Shown piece by piece: positions 9,591 through 20,616 of a stretch of 64,000 nt of DNA (position 1 is its first letter; every line of letters starts with the position of its first letter). The stretch comes from Alphaproteobacteria bacterium (lineage in GTDB: Bacteria > Pseudomonadota > Alphaproteobacteria > Rhodobacterales > Rhodobacteraceae). Location of the stretch: NCBI GenBank assembly GCA_030424865.1, contig JAUHVR010000005.1, forward strand, positions 124,001 through 188,000, written 5' to 3'. The notes under the pieces are model-generated. The model was not told the DNA's origin, ran no database searches, and saw only the letters and a program-made list of their open reading frames with translations. The position numbers and the translations under genes are program-made.

Positions 9591-10331
9591 CTAGACCGGC
9601 AGGTCGCCGCGCCATTCCGCAATGGGATCGCCCCCTGCCCAGGTTCCAGAGCTGGCAATCACTCTGCCACGCGAAAACGAACTGCGATCGAACAGCGGCT
9701 CTGCCTCGTGCACTTCCAATTGCGCCTTGTGCCCGCCCGGTCGATACGCCCCCGTGATCATGGATTTGTCGTCATGCCACAGGGTAAGCGTCGCGCCTTC
9801 GCGTCCATCCACAGGGCTGCCGGTGAACACCGCGCGACGTATGTTTCCGGGCAAGGTCCCGTAATACTCCAAGACGTCATCAATGCCCTTCATGAACCGC
9901 TTGATGCGGTCGCTGTCTTCTGGTCCCGGATTGTCATAACCCGCGCTTGTCAACACAACGAGCGGCCCTTTGGGATCCTTGGGGGACGGTCTGATGGCGC
10001 TGTCATATTCCACCTGCGCGCGCCATTGGACGCCACCGCGATGCGCGAAGGGAATGACCAGCGCATGCCAGGCTTCGACGGTGTCGCCAAGAAAGGGCAA
10101 ATGCTCTGCGGGACTGTCAAACACCTGTTGTGCGGACGACTTGTCAGGGTACAGGGCAAATCCGCCCCAAACATCACTCACACTGGTGCGTAACCCGTCA
10201 TCACCAATTGGGGATTCTGGTGCGAACCGCCAAATATCAGCCTCTTTCGGCCCGGGCATCGGATTGCCGCGCCCGTCGATCTCATCCTTGAATTTCACAC
10301 GATGCAGTGTGAGCCAGTCATGATCACTCAT
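9591..10331 (-). CDS. Uncharacterised protein, possibly two-repeat dimeric alpha/beta barrel
   Basis: I do not recognise this 246-residue protein with certainty. The start at 10331 is preceded by a GAGGG ribosome binding site and begins MSDHDWLTLHRVKF. Two halves of similar layout are visible: one ends near WRAQVEYDS, the second starts at LVVLTSAGYDN. Each has the beta strand/helix pattern and a FSRGRVIASSGTWAGGDP-like strand that faintly recalls spheroidene monooxygenase (CrtA) and other dimeric alpha-beta barrel proteins. It is the last gene of the leftward set, 246 bases after the aldehyde dehydrogenase, so it may have its own promoter. No signal peptide or membrane segment is seen. Confidence 0.6.
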   Translation of the reverse strand: MSDHDWLTLHRVKFKDEIDGRGNPMPGPKEADIWRFAPESPIGDDGLRTSVSDVWGGFALYPDKSSAQQVFDSPAEHLPFLGDTVEAWHALVIPFAHRGGVQWRAQVEYDSAIRPSPKDPKGPLVVLTSAGYDNPGPEDSDRIKRFMKGIDDVLEYYGTLPGNIRRAVFTGSPVDGREGATLTLWHDDKSMITGAYRPGGHKAQLEVHEAEPLFDRSSFSRGRVIASSGTWAGGDPIAEWRGDLPV

Positions 10332-10577
10332 TTTGCGTTCCCTCTGTGTGCCTGACGTCTCCCGGCGGTCCTGCAAGTCCAGTAACGCTATGGGCTTTGG
10401 GACTGTCGGGCAAGCTTGGTGGCTGGACGCGGCCGAACTGCCGAGCAATGGCTCCGGCCACGGTTCGTGAAGGGAACAGCATGCCCGCCTGCGCAAGACG
10501 CTTTTCCCGAAAGGCGGGACCGCGTCCCGCACCCTCCGCCCAGGCTTATGCCCATTGTGTTACGGGGCGCGACAAAT

Positions 10578-12062
10578 TCAGTCCAAATTCAGAACGACGC
10601 TCTTTGTGTGCGTGTAGTGTTCGATCGTCGAACGGACCGCCTCGCGTCCGAACCCGCTGGCCTTGATCCCGCCCATGGCCTGGTTGGGTTTGAAGTTGAG
10701 ATACCGGTTCACCCAGATCATCCCGGTTTCCATGCGGCGGCAGATCTTGTGCGCCCGGTTCAGATCCCGCGTCCAAAGGCCGCCTGCCAAACCAAATTCC
10801 GTATCATTGACCTGGCGCAGCATCTCGTCCTCGTCGTCCCATTCGATCACCCCTGAGACCGGGCCAAAGATCTCTTCCTGCATGACCCGCATGTCGTTTC
10901 GAACATTCCCAAGAAGGGTCGGCTGAATGAACAGCCCCTGCGCCAGGCCGGGCACATGGGCCCGCCCGCCGCCGGCAAGGAAGGTCGCTCCCTCTGCCTG
11001 CCCCAGGTCCAGATAGTGCAGGATCTTGTCGAACTGCGCCTGCGAGGCCTGCGGCCCCAGAACGACCGCCGGATCCAGGGGATCGCCCTGCGGCACGGCG
11101 GCCAGCTTTTGCAGGAGAAGGGCCATGAAGTCCTGCCTTATCTTCCTGTGCACGAACAGCCGTGAGCCGGCGACGCACATTTCGCCCTTGTTGTAGATAT
11201 TGGCCTTGACGGCGGACTCGGCCGCCTGGTCCAGATCCGCGTCCTCGCAAATGATATGAGCGGATTTTCCGCCCAGCTCCATCGTCTGCGGAATGATGTT
11301 GTGCCCGGCCAGTTCGAGAATTTTGCGGGCCGTGGGACGGGACCCGGTAAAGGACACCTTGCGCACGCGCGGATCGGTCAAAAGCGGCTCTCCGACCTCT
11401 GAACCCACGCCGGTGACCACGTTCAGGACGCCCGGCGGCAGGAGGTCCGCGATGTCCTTCACGAATTCCAGAACTGCGAGGCAGACGATCTCGGACGGTT
11501 TCATGACGATCGTGCACCCGGCGGCCAGCGCAGGCGCCACTTTCATCGTGAAGGCGCTCATTGGGACGTTCCACGGTATGATCTGGGCGACCACCCCCAC
11601 CGGCTCTCGATGCGTCAGAACGACGGCATCGGGCAGATCAAACGTCTCGCCCTTCACATCGTAGGGGGCCCCCGCATAGGTATCGAGATGGTTGGCCGCC
11701 CGCGTGACATCGATCATCGCCTGGCTGATCGGCTTGCCGTTGTTCAGGCTTTCCATCATCGCGTAGTCAAAGACCCGCGCCCGCAGGCGCGCAGCGATGG
11801 CAATCAGGATTTCTTGCCGGGCGTTGGGATACATCCGCGACCACGCTGGAAAGGCCGCATGGGCGGCGTCCACCGCACGCCTGGCATCGATGGCATTTCC
11901 GGCCTGGATATGGGCGACAGGCTCCAGGGTGGCCGGATTTGTCAACGCAAGTGTCCTGCCGCTGTCACCGGCGGTCCAGTCCCCCCCGATGAAATGGCCG
12001 TAGACGGCAGGCTGGCGAAAGCGGTCGGCATAGGCCCGGGTTTGGTCAAATGTCAGGGTCAT
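10578..12062 (-). CDS. Aldehyde dehydrogenase (betaine/aminoaldehyde type)
   Basis: NAD(P)-dependent aldehyde dehydrogenase, 494 residues. I chose the ATG at 12062, which has AGAAAGG upstream at good spacing; a TTG at 12083 overlapping the previous stop is the alternative (501 residues). Motifs: PWNVPMSAFTMKVAPALAAG, MKPSE, FTGSRPTARKI, ELGGKSAHII with the catalytic Glu, and NKGEMCVAGSRLFV with the catalytic cysteine. The C-terminal GGIKASGFGRE is typical of the betaine-aldehyde/aminoaldehyde branch. It follows the alcohol dehydrogenase by 17 bases, so the pair probably oxidises an alcohol to an acid. Confidence 0.88.
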   Translation of the reverse strand: MTLTFDQTRAYADRFRQPAVYGHFIGGDWTAGDSGRTLALTNPATLEPVAHIQAGNAIDARRAVDAAHAAFPAWSRMYPNARQEILIAIAARLRARVFDYAMMESLNNGKPISQAMIDVTRAANHLDTYAGAPYDVKGETFDLPDAVVLTHREPVGVVAQIIPWNVPMSAFTMKVAPALAAGCTIVMKPSEIVCLAVLEFVKDIADLLPPGVLNVVTGVGSEVGEPLLTDPRVRKVSFTGSRPTARKILELAGHNIIPQTMELGGKSAHIICEDADLDQAAESAVKANIYNKGEMCVAGSRLFVHRKIRQDFMALLLQKLAAVPQGDPLDPAVVLGPQASQAQFDKILHYLDLGQAEGATFLAGGGRAHVPGLAQGLFIQPTLLGNVRNDMRVMQEEIFGPVSGVIEWDDEDEMLRQVNDTEFGLAGGLWTRDLNRAHKICRRMETGMIWVNRYLNFKPNQAMGGIKASGFGREAVRSTIEHYTHTKSVVLNLD

Positions 12063-12079
12063 GAATTGGGGCCTTTCTG

Positions 12080-13186
12080 TCAATTTTGCGCGCCAAGGCG
12101 GAGGATGGGCTTGACAGTGGTCCCATCGCGGAGGTCGTCAAACGCCTCGGCGATCTGATCAAAGTCATAGAACCGGACCAGCCGGTCAACGGGGAAACGC
12201 CCCTGCATGAAGAGATCCACCAGCATTGGAATGGTGAAGTCGGGGTCGCTGTTGCCCTCGTTGATGCCCCTGATGCTGCGGCCCAACTGAAGGTGGCCCA
12301 TGGTCACAAACGCAGCGGCGCTGTCGCGGGGAGTGGCGGTCATGCCTGCAACACCCCGGGGGGCGAGCACTTCGATGGCCTGGCGCATGACCGGCAGCGC
12401 CGCGGTGGTGTCCAGGGCAAAGTCGACACCCTGCGGCAGTGTGGCGCGAAGGGTCTGTGCCACATCTTCCCGCGAGGCGTGGATCGCCATGTGCGCGCCG
12501 AGCTCTTTCGCCAGTTCCAGCCGTTCGGCATTGCGGTCCACGGCAACGATCCGGCCACCTTGGGCAACATGCGCCGCCATGACAGCGGTCAGGCCAACGG
12601 CCCCGACCCCGAACACCGCGAGTGTCTGGCCCGGCTGCATCCTGAATTCGTTGAACACCGCACCCGCGCCGGTCTGGAAACCGCAGCCCAAAGGTCCCAG
12701 CATCTCTAGCGGCGCATCCGGGCGCACTTTCACAACGCCCCGTTCCTGCGCCACGGCATATGTGGCAAAGGACGACTGGCTGAAGAAATCACCGGTGACG
12801 GGGGCGCCGGCCCCATCGGTGAAACGGGCGGCGCGGTGCGGGGTGCCGCCAAAATTGATCCCGGCCAGATCATGGCAATAGGCTGGCGCATTGTCTGTGC
12901 AACTGGGGCATGTCCCGCAAGAGCCAAAGGTCAGGACAACAGGATCCCCCCTGGTCACTTTGGTGACGCCCGGTCCAACCGCCTCGACAAGGCCGGCGCC
13001 CTCGTGTCCCAGAACGACCGGCCCCGGGACAGGGCTGTCTGAGGCTGCGAACTTCATGTCCGTGTGACAAATCCCGGCCGCCACCATGCGGACAAGGACC
13101 TCTCCCCTGCCCGGCCCTCTCATGTCGAGCGTTTCAAGGCCCGGCCCTTCCTGCGGGTCGCGAAAGACGGCGGCTTTGACTTTCAT
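12080..13186 (-). CDS. Zinc-dependent alcohol dehydrogenase (MDR family, aryl-alcohol/class III type)
   Basis: Medium-chain, zinc-dependent alcohol dehydrogenase of 368 residues. Catalytic-zinc residues are visible in ICHTDMKFAA and GHEGAG, and the four structural-zinc cysteines lie in CGTCPSCTDNAPAYC. The Rossmann motif is GVGAVGLTAVMAA, and the acidic residue after it (AVDRN) indicates NAD preference. It resembles benzyl-alcohol and glutathione-formaldehyde type enzymes. It lies 45 bases after the ABC ATPase and 17 before the aldehyde dehydrogenase in the same direction, so it should feed that enzyme. The substrate is unknown. Confidence 0.88.
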   Translation of the reverse strand: MKVKAAVFRDPQEGPGLETLDMRGPGRGEVLVRMVAAGICHTDMKFAASDSPVPGPVVLGHEGAGLVEAVGPGVTKVTRGDPVVLTFGSCGTCPSCTDNAPAYCHDLAGINFGGTPHRAARFTDGAGAPVTGDFFSQSSFATYAVAQERGVVKVRPDAPLEMLGPLGCGFQTGAGAVFNEFRMQPGQTLAVFGVGAVGLTAVMAAHVAQGGRIVAVDRNAERLELAKELGAHMAIHASREDVAQTLRATLPQGVDFALDTTAALPVMRQAIEVLAPRGVAGMTATPRDSAAAFVTMGHLQLGRSIRGINEGNSDPDFTIPMLVDLFMQGRFPVDRLVRFYDFDQIAEAFDDLRDGTTVKPILRLGAQN

Positions 13187-13231
13187 GGTGTCTTCCTTTG
13201 TCTCAGGGCAAAGTGCTCCATGTCCTGCAGC

Positions 13232-15049
<1,818 letters not shown>

Positions 15050-16357
15050 GACAGAAACCTCGGCAGTTGGACCTGGGGCGTAGGACTTCAGGCGGAATGA
15101 GACTTGGGACTTGGCGCGGCAGAGCCTTTGGCCGCCGCATGGACCCCCGGCCGTCTTGGCATAGCCGGAGACAAGCGCCTTGCGCTCTGCTTCGGAGAGA
15201 ACGTCGTTGATGTCGCCAAAGCCCGCCGGGGCCAGCCGCTCCACCTCGTCAATGACCCGCTCCGGCCCGCCCTTGCGGTTCAACGCGACCACCTCCGCCG
15301 TGACCGGCAGACGGGTTTTTTCATAGGCCCGCAAGGCCGCGCGCGGATGTTCGGCAAGGTGCAGGCAATCGGCCAGGCAGCGGGCGTCCAGAATGGCCTG
15401 GCTCGCGCCGTTCGAGCCAACCGGATACATCGGATGCGCCGCATCGCCCAGCAAGGTGGCAAAGCCAAAGCTCCATCGCGGCAGGGGCGCGCGGTCGGCC
15501 ATCGGGTATTCAAAGATGGTGTCCGTTGCGCGAACAAGCGCGGGGATGTCGATGCCCGGCACCGTGAACCGGCGGGCAAACGGCAACACGGTCGCATGCG
15601 AGGCCGCGCGCGACCAGCTGTCAGGAGGCGGCGGCGATGCCTCGGGATCCTTGACGCGGACATTGACCACCCAGTTGAGCAGTTGCATCCCGTCTTGCGG
15701 CTCTGCGATCGGATACAAGACCAGCTTGGCGGCAAAACCGCCGGCGATGGCCATGCTGCGCCCGTCTTGCCAGACCGGTCGCTGCGTTGCGCCGCGCCAC
15801 ATGACAACGCCGTTCCATTCGGGGCTGCCTTCACCGGGATAGAAGAACCGCCGGCCCACCGAGTGGATCCCATCCGCGCAGACCAGAACGCAGCCGCGCA
15901 CGGTCTCGGCTGCTCGGCCTTCGGCGCTGTCGGAAAAATGCGCCGTGATACCGGCTTCGTCCTGCATGAAGCCGGCCAAACGGCGCCCTGTCCGGATGGC
16001 CCCCGCGCCAAGACGCTCAAGCACCGCCTTGTGCAGAACAGATTGCAGGCGGCCGCGGTGGATGGAAAACTGTGGCGTGTCGTGCCCGGCCTCCATGCCG
16101 CGCGCCTCGCGCCAGACCTCTTGGCCGTCGCGCGTCAGGTAGCGCAGCTCGCGCGTGCGAATGCCCACGGCATCCAGCGCAGGCAAAAGCCCCAGGTCCT
16201 TGAGTTCACGAATGGCATGGGGCAGCACGTTGATGCCAACCCCGACCTCGCGCACAACAGGGGCTGCCTCGTAGACAGCCGCGTCGATGCCACGCCGGTG
16301 CAGCATCAAGGCGGTTGTCAGCCCCCCTATCCCCGCGCCTGCAATCAGGACCGTCAT
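15050..16357 (-). CDS. FAD-dependent monooxygenase (salicylate hydroxylase/PhzS-like), 3' end fused in frame to ABC ATPase
   Basis: Flavin aromatic hydroxylase family. The N-terminal GAGIGGLTTALMLHRRG binds FAD, and GDAAHPMYPVGSNGASQAI near residue 300 is the second FAD motif. About the first 403 residues look like a normal family member, ending in SGYAKTAGG. After that the frame continues with an odd Cys/Arg-rich tail and no stop codon until it enters the ABC ATPase. If one base is dropped at the C5 run (15144-15148), the frame gives an Ala-rich tail and a TGA at 15088-15090, a more ordinary end. Either a base was lost or gained here, or the fusion is real. It abuts the cupin gene (TAAATG). 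The substrate is unknown. Confidence 0.78.
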
Positions 16358-16819
16358 TTAGTGATCCTCCGTCTCGGGGGGCAGGAAATCAATCTCGTGC
16401 TGGGCCGAGACCGCAACCACATCAGAGGGCAGCGCGTTGGGGCCAAGATTGTGCAGCGCCCAGAACAGGTCATGCAAACGCCGTGTCGGCGAGACCCAGA
16501 ACAGGCATTTTGCCGTTGCCGTGGCATGCTTGTTGAAGATGCCGTGCGCGATGCCCATGGGCAGGCGCACGAGGTCCCCGGGCTCGGCTGCCATTTCCTT
16601 GCCGTCCAGCCAGATGTCGAACCGTCCTTCCAGGATATAAAGAAACTCGTCCTGCTTGGGATGGATATGCGGCGGCACGAATGTGCCCGCAGGCAGGGTC
16701 GCGTGCCACGAAAAGGAGCTGTCGCTGAGCTGTTTGGGCACGTAGGTCTGCCCCAGGATGTTCCAGCTTACATTGTCCAGCCCTTCGTTGGCCGATGTAA
16801 TTCCTGCAGTCATTTCCAT
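16358..16819 (-). CDS. Cupin-domain protein
   Basis: Single-domain cupin, 153 residues. Motif 1 appears in full as PPHIHPKQDEFLYILEG, with the two histidines and glutamate that bind the metal. Motif 2 is PGDLVRLPMGIAHGIFN, with the third histidine. Cupins of this kind may be dioxygenases, isomerases or metabolite binders; the family alone does not decide. The gene ends with TAA directly followed by the ATG of the flavin monooxygenase, so the two are likely translated together and may act on the same aromatic or heteroaromatic substrate. Confidence 0.82.
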   Translation of the reverse strand: MEMTAGITSANEGLDNVSWNILGQTYVPKQLSDSSFSWHATLPAGTFVPPHIHPKQDEFLYILEGRFDIWLDGKEMAAEPGDLVRLPMGIAHGIFNKHATATAKCLFWVSPTRRLHDLFWALHNLGPNALPSDVVAVSAQHEIDFLPPETEDH

Positions 16820-16912
16820 GCGTCACATCCTTTCCGGCTTGCATGTCCATTTGGGTGTCTTGGGTTCGATGAACCGTGAGTGGAGACGTTGAACTGGCCC
16901 GGTGTCATGGCC

Positions 16913-17845
16913 TTATTGACCCTCGAAGCCGCTGTGGGGGTCTGTAATGTCCCGCAGGCGATCCCCGACCAGATTGATCGAAAACACGAGGAGCAAAAGC
17001 GCGATCCCCGGAAACATGGCGATCCAGTATTTCCCGGACAGCAGGTAGCCAAACCCGTTCGAGATCAGCAGCCCAAGCGAGGGTTCCGTGATCGGGACTC
17101 CTACGCCCAGAAAGGACATCGTCGCCTCAAGCGAAATGGCATTGGCAATATGGATCGTGGCGATGACGATCAGCGAGGGCAGGCAGTTGGGTAAAAGATG
17201 GCGGAACACGATGCGCTTGCGCGACGCGCCAAAGGCGATGGCCGCATCAACATATTCCTTTTGCAGCTCAACCAGGGCGACACCGCGCATCATCCGCGCA
17301 TAGTAGGCCCATTGCACGGTCACCAGCGCGATGATGACATTGTCGACCCCGCGCCCGAAGACGGACAACAACATCAAGGCGATCAGGATCGTCGGAAAGG
17401 CGAGTTGCAGATCCACGATGCGCATGGCGATCGTGTCCGCCCAACCGCCCAGATAGGCACAGCCAATGCCGACCGTGGCCCCGATGATGCAGGAAATCAG
17501 GACCGAAATGACCCCGACGACAATCGAAATCCGCAAACCGTGCAAGATGGCCGACAAAAGATCCCGCCCCTGGTCATCGGTGCCCAGCAGCGCTGTCACG
17601 CCGGTGCCCAGCTCGCTGCCCGGAGGCAGCATATTGTCCATCAGGTCCAGCGCTTCGAGGTCATAGGGGTTTTGCGGCGACAGCTGCGGGGCAAGCGCCG
17701 CAAGCACCAGAAAACCCAGCAGAAGAACGCCTCCGAAAACCGCGGCGGGCGATGTGACAAAGGCCCGGACCAACTTGGCAGCGGCCTGTGTGCGCCGGGA
17801 CCGCGCGGTTTGTAAGGACATGGCGTTTTGTGCGTCATGCGACAT
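16913..17845 (-). CDS. Peptide/opine ABC transporter permease (DppC type)
   Basis: Inner-membrane permease, 310 residues from the ATG at 17845, which lies 4 bases after the upstream permease stop. It has a cytoplasmic N-terminus, an early membrane segment (AVFGGVLLLGFLVLAALAP), then LLGTDDQGRDLLSAILHG and the core of five more helices. The EAA loop is seen in AIAFGASRKRIVFRHLLPN. It pairs with the DppB-type protein encoded just upstream. A later ATG at 17821 is possible. The cupin gene follows after about 93 bases. Confidence 0.9.
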   Translation of the reverse strand: MSHDAQNAMSLQTARSRRTQAAAKLVRAFVTSPAAVFGGVLLLGFLVLAALAPQLSPQNPYDLEALDLMDNMLPPGSELGTGVTALLGTDDQGRDLLSAILHGLRISIVVGVISVLISCIIGATVGIGCAYLGGWADTIAMRIVDLQLAFPTILIALMLLSVFGRGVDNVIIALVTVQWAYYARMMRGVALVELQKEYVDAAIAFGASRKRIVFRHLLPNCLPSLIVIATIHIANAISLEATMSFLGVGVPITEPSLGLLISNGFGYLLSGKYWIAMFPGIALLLLVFSINLVGDRLRDITDPHSGFEGQ

Positions 17846-17849
17846 GGTA

Positions 17850-18827
17850 TCAGGTTCCCGAAATGCTTTGGCGGACGCGCGGATCAAGGACCGCATAGAT
17901 CAGATCGACCAGAAAATTGGCGGTGACGAAGATGAAGGATGTCATGCAGACGTAGGCGATGATGACCGGGCGATCGCTGTTTATGACCGAGTCGATCAGC
18001 AGCTTGCCCATGCCCGGGTAAGAGAACACCGTTTCGACAGAGACCGAGTAGGCAATGATCGTCCCGAACTCGATGCCCAGCACGGTGATGACGGGCAGGA
18101 TGGCGTTCTTGAAGACATGCACGACCGCAACCCGCGCAGGGGGAACGCCCCGCGCATGGGCGGTCCGGACATAGTCCTGCCGGTTCACCGTGCGCGCGCT
18201 GGTCTCGGTCACCCGAACAATGAGCGAGATCTTGTAAAGCGCCAAGGTCAGCGCGGGCATCACAAGGTAGCTGAGCCCCTCAAGGGACGTCAGGGACCAG
18301 TTGAGGCCGACAAAGCTGGTGGTTGGGCCTCGCCCGCCGGACGGCAGCCAGTTCAACTGCACCGCAAAGACCGAGATCAGCATCAAGCCCGCCCAGAAAT
18401 ACGGCACTGAAAACCCAAAGATCGACCCGGTCATGATAGCTTTGCTGAAGGGGCTTTGGGGCTTCATGCCGGCGACAAATCCAAGCGGAACCCCAATGAT
18501 CACCGAGGCGGCGATGGCCAGGAGCCCCAGTTCCAGCGTGGCGGGCAGGCGCTCGGCAATCACTTCGACCGCCGGTTTGCCATAGACGAAGGAGTTTCCG
18601 AAATCGCCGTGGGCCGCGTTCCACAAGAAGTGGAAATATTGTTCGAATACAGGACGATCCAGACCAAGGCGCGCGATAGCGGCCTCACGTTCGGCCGGGT
18701 CTGTGGTGTTGCTCATCAGGACGTCGACCGGATTGGCCAACACGAATACGGAAAAGAAGACAAGGGTCACCGTCACAAAGATGACAAGGCTTCCTCCGAA
18801 TAGTCTTCGCACAAGGAAGGACAGCAT
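17850..18827 (-). CDS. Peptide/opine ABC transporter permease (DppB type)
   Basis: Inner-membrane permease, 325 residues, full length for the DppB/OppB family. The first helix (SLVIFVTVTLVFFSVFVLA) is followed by a periplasmic stretch with LGLDRPVFEQYFHFLWN, then the helical core and an EAA-like loop at ARGVPPARVAVVHVFKNAIL. The end LIYAVLDPRVRQSI is typical. Between it and the binding-protein gene upstream lies a 123-base spacer with two strong hairpins, which probably tunes the ratio of binding protein to permease. Confidence 0.9.
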   Translation of the reverse strand: MLSFLVRRLFGGSLVIFVTVTLVFFSVFVLANPVDVLMSNTTDPAEREAAIARLGLDRPVFEQYFHFLWNAAHGDFGNSFVYGKPAVEVIAERLPATLELGLLAIAASVIIGVPLGFVAGMKPQSPFSKAIMTGSIFGFSVPYFWAGLMLISVFAVQLNWLPSGGRGPTTSFVGLNWSLTSLEGLSYLVMPALTLALYKISLIVRVTETSARTVNRQDYVRTAHARGVPPARVAVVHVFKNAILPVITVLGIEFGTIIAYSVSVETVFSYPGMGKLLIDSVINSDRPVIIAYVCMTSFIFVTANFLVDLIYAVLDPRVRQSISGT

Positions 18828-18882
18828 GTGAGTGATCCTTTCTGGCTCAGCGCCCCCGCAAGGGCGACGCCCGCGGCAGATG

Positions 18883-18910
18883 CTTTCGGGAGCCTTCGCG
18901 CACCCGAAAG
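18883..18910 (-). terminator. Hairpin in spacer between binding protein and permease genes
   Basis: CTTTCGGG (18883-18890) and CCCGAAAG (18903-18910) form a perfect 8-base stem with a 12-base loop. It is the second hairpin after the binding-protein stop in the leftward direction. No T run follows. It probably acts as an attenuator or mRNA-stabilising structure. Confidence 0.45.
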
Positions 18911-18922
18911 CCGATTGGACAT

Positions 18923-18945
18923 GCCGGGCGCAGACCGCGCCCGGC
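18923..18945 (-). terminator. Hairpin directly after binding-protein stop codon
   Basis: GCCGGGCGC (18923-18931) and GCGCCCGGC (18937-18945) make a perfect GC-rich 9-base stem with a 5-base loop, beginning 5 bases after the binding-protein stop on the minus strand. Such structures after solute-binding-protein genes often protect the upstream mRNA and reduce readthrough to the permeases. Confidence 0.55.
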
Positions 18946-18950
18946 GCAAG

Positions 18951-20528
18951 TTACTCAGAGGTCGAGAAGATGCGCGCCGAGGTGCGTTCATCCGCCCGTG
19001 CGGCAATATTGATGCCGTCGCGCGCAGCCCAGGTGCTGACCTGGAAGTACAGCGGCACGATGGGCATCTCTGCTCCGATCACGGCAACGGCCGCCTCCAG
19101 CGCATCGGCCCTTTTTGCGGGTTCCATCACCGTCAACGCCTCGGCCATCATGGCGTCGAGCTCGGGGTTGCAGTAGTGACCCCAGTTCACCAGTCCCCAG
19201 CCCCTCTCTTTGTCAGCGCAGGCAATCAGGGCACGGAAGGGGAAAGAGGCCTCGCTTGTCGGCACCGGCCAGCTCATCATCGCCGAAGAGATTTCGCCCT
19301 GCGAATACCGGGTCGTGATGACCGAGAAGGGCACGGAATCAAGCGTGGTGCGAATTCCGACCCGCGTCAGCATCTGCGCAACGGCCTGAGACACCTTGGC
19401 ATCGTTCATCAACCGGTTGTTGGTGGCATGGAAATTGAGTCGAAAGCCCTCTGGATAGCCGGCCTCGGCCAATAGCTCTTTGGCGCGCTCGGGGTCATAG
19501 GTGGGCTGGAGCGCATCCACATAGCCGTCCATCGATTTGAGAACGATATTCGTGGTGGGGTGGGCCAGCCCTTCCATCAGCCGTGCCGCAATCGCATCGC
19601 GGTTGATCGCCAGGTTGATCGCCTGTCGCACCCGTACATCCGCCAATGGATTGGAGTCCAGGGCAGACCCGTCATTGGCCATCGCGCCGGGGGTCGTTTC
19701 GCGCCCGCTGTCCAGGAAGAGAAACACAAATCGATACGAGGTCTTTTCCTCGACCGAGAATGCTGCGTTGCTGCGCAGCGACGCCAAAGCGGTCGACGGG
19801 ACGTTTTCGATGGCATCGACATTCCCCGACAGCAATGCGCTTAGCCGTGCGCTGTCGTTTGGCAAAAAGCGCAGTTCGACATTGTCCCAGTCCGGTTTGC
19901 CGCCCCAGAAATCGTCGTTGGCCTTCATCACGACCCGGTTTTCAGGATCATAGGACACCAGCTCATACGGTCCGGTTCCGACCACGCCCTTGCCAGTGCG
20001 AAAATCCTCGGTCAGCAGCCCGTCGGCCGCTTTCTTGCTGAGGATGGCGATGTTGGACAAATCCGGCAGCAACAGCGGATAGGGCTTTTCCGTGATCACA
20101 CGAAGTGTGCGGTCGTCAACGATCTCCATCTTCGCGATGGCCTTGGTATAGATCGTCAGGCTCGCCGTGCTGCTTTTGATGGTTGCGGGCCGGTTGATGG
20201 ACCATTTGACATCTTCAGCCGTGAGCGGGGTTCCGTCACTGAATTGCGCCTCTCTGAGACGAAACTCCCAGGTCGTGTCGTCGATGATTTTCCAACTTTC
20301 CGCGAGGCCGGGAATGAACTTCCCATCCGCATCCGTCGTCACCAGCGTATCGAAAAAATGGGCCGACAAGGCGAGGTTCTGACCGGCGTTGGTGAAATGC
20401 GGGTCCAGCGTGGTTGCGGGGGCCATCAGGCCAAGTTTCAGGTCCTCGGCCAGTCCCGAGACCGGCAGGCCAGCAAGGGTCGCGGACAGTGCAAGCGCCG
20501 CGAGTCTTCGATGAGTTGTCTTCGCCAT
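18951..20528 (-). CDS. ABC transporter substrate-binding protein, peptide/opine family (SBP_bac_5)
   Basis: Periplasmic binding protein, 525 residues. I chose the ATG at 20528 because AGGAA precedes it and it starts a clear Sec signal peptide (MAKTTHRRLAALALSATLAG, cut near GLAEDL). The mature part starts LKLGLMAPATTLDPHF, followed by LVTTDADGKFIPGLAESWK, a typical DppA/OppA opening. Family members bind peptides, opines, glutathione or other solutes, so the ligand is open. The gene lies 88 bases after the ammonia-lyase and before the permeases, linking uptake to the lyase. Confidence 0.92.
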   Translation of the reverse strand: MAKTTHRRLAALALSATLAGLPVSGLAEDLKLGLMAPATTLDPHFTNAGQNLALSAHFFDTLVTTDADGKFIPGLAESWKIIDDTTWEFRLREAQFSDGTPLTAEDVKWSINRPATIKSSTASLTIYTKAIAKMEIVDDRTLRVITEKPYPLLLPDLSNIAILSKKAADGLLTEDFRTGKGVVGTGPYELVSYDPENRVVMKANDDFWGGKPDWDNVELRFLPNDSARLSALLSGNVDAIENVPSTALASLRSNAAFSVEEKTSYRFVFLFLDSGRETTPGAMANDGSALDSNPLADVRVRQAINLAINRDAIAARLMEGLAHPTTNIVLKSMDGYVDALQPTYDPERAKELLAEAGYPEGFRLNFHATNNRLMNDAKVSQAVAQMLTRVGIRTTLDSVPFSVITTRYSQGEISSAMMSWPVPTSEASFPFRALIACADKERGWGLVNWGHYCNPELDAMMAEALTVMEPAKRADALEAAVAVIGAEMPIVPLYFQVSTWAARDGINIAARADERTSARIFSTSE

Positions 20529-20616
20529 ATTCCTGTTCCTTTGTTTGCATTTCGGTTTTTCTTTTTGATCGCTTGTGGTTGCGACCTTGATGACGGGGCG
20601 TGGCGCCTGCGGTGCC

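Noticed and set aside
15050-16357. Calling the monooxygenase a pseudogene
   Set aside because: Both FAD motifs and about 403 residues are intact; only the last 20-35 residues are in doubt.
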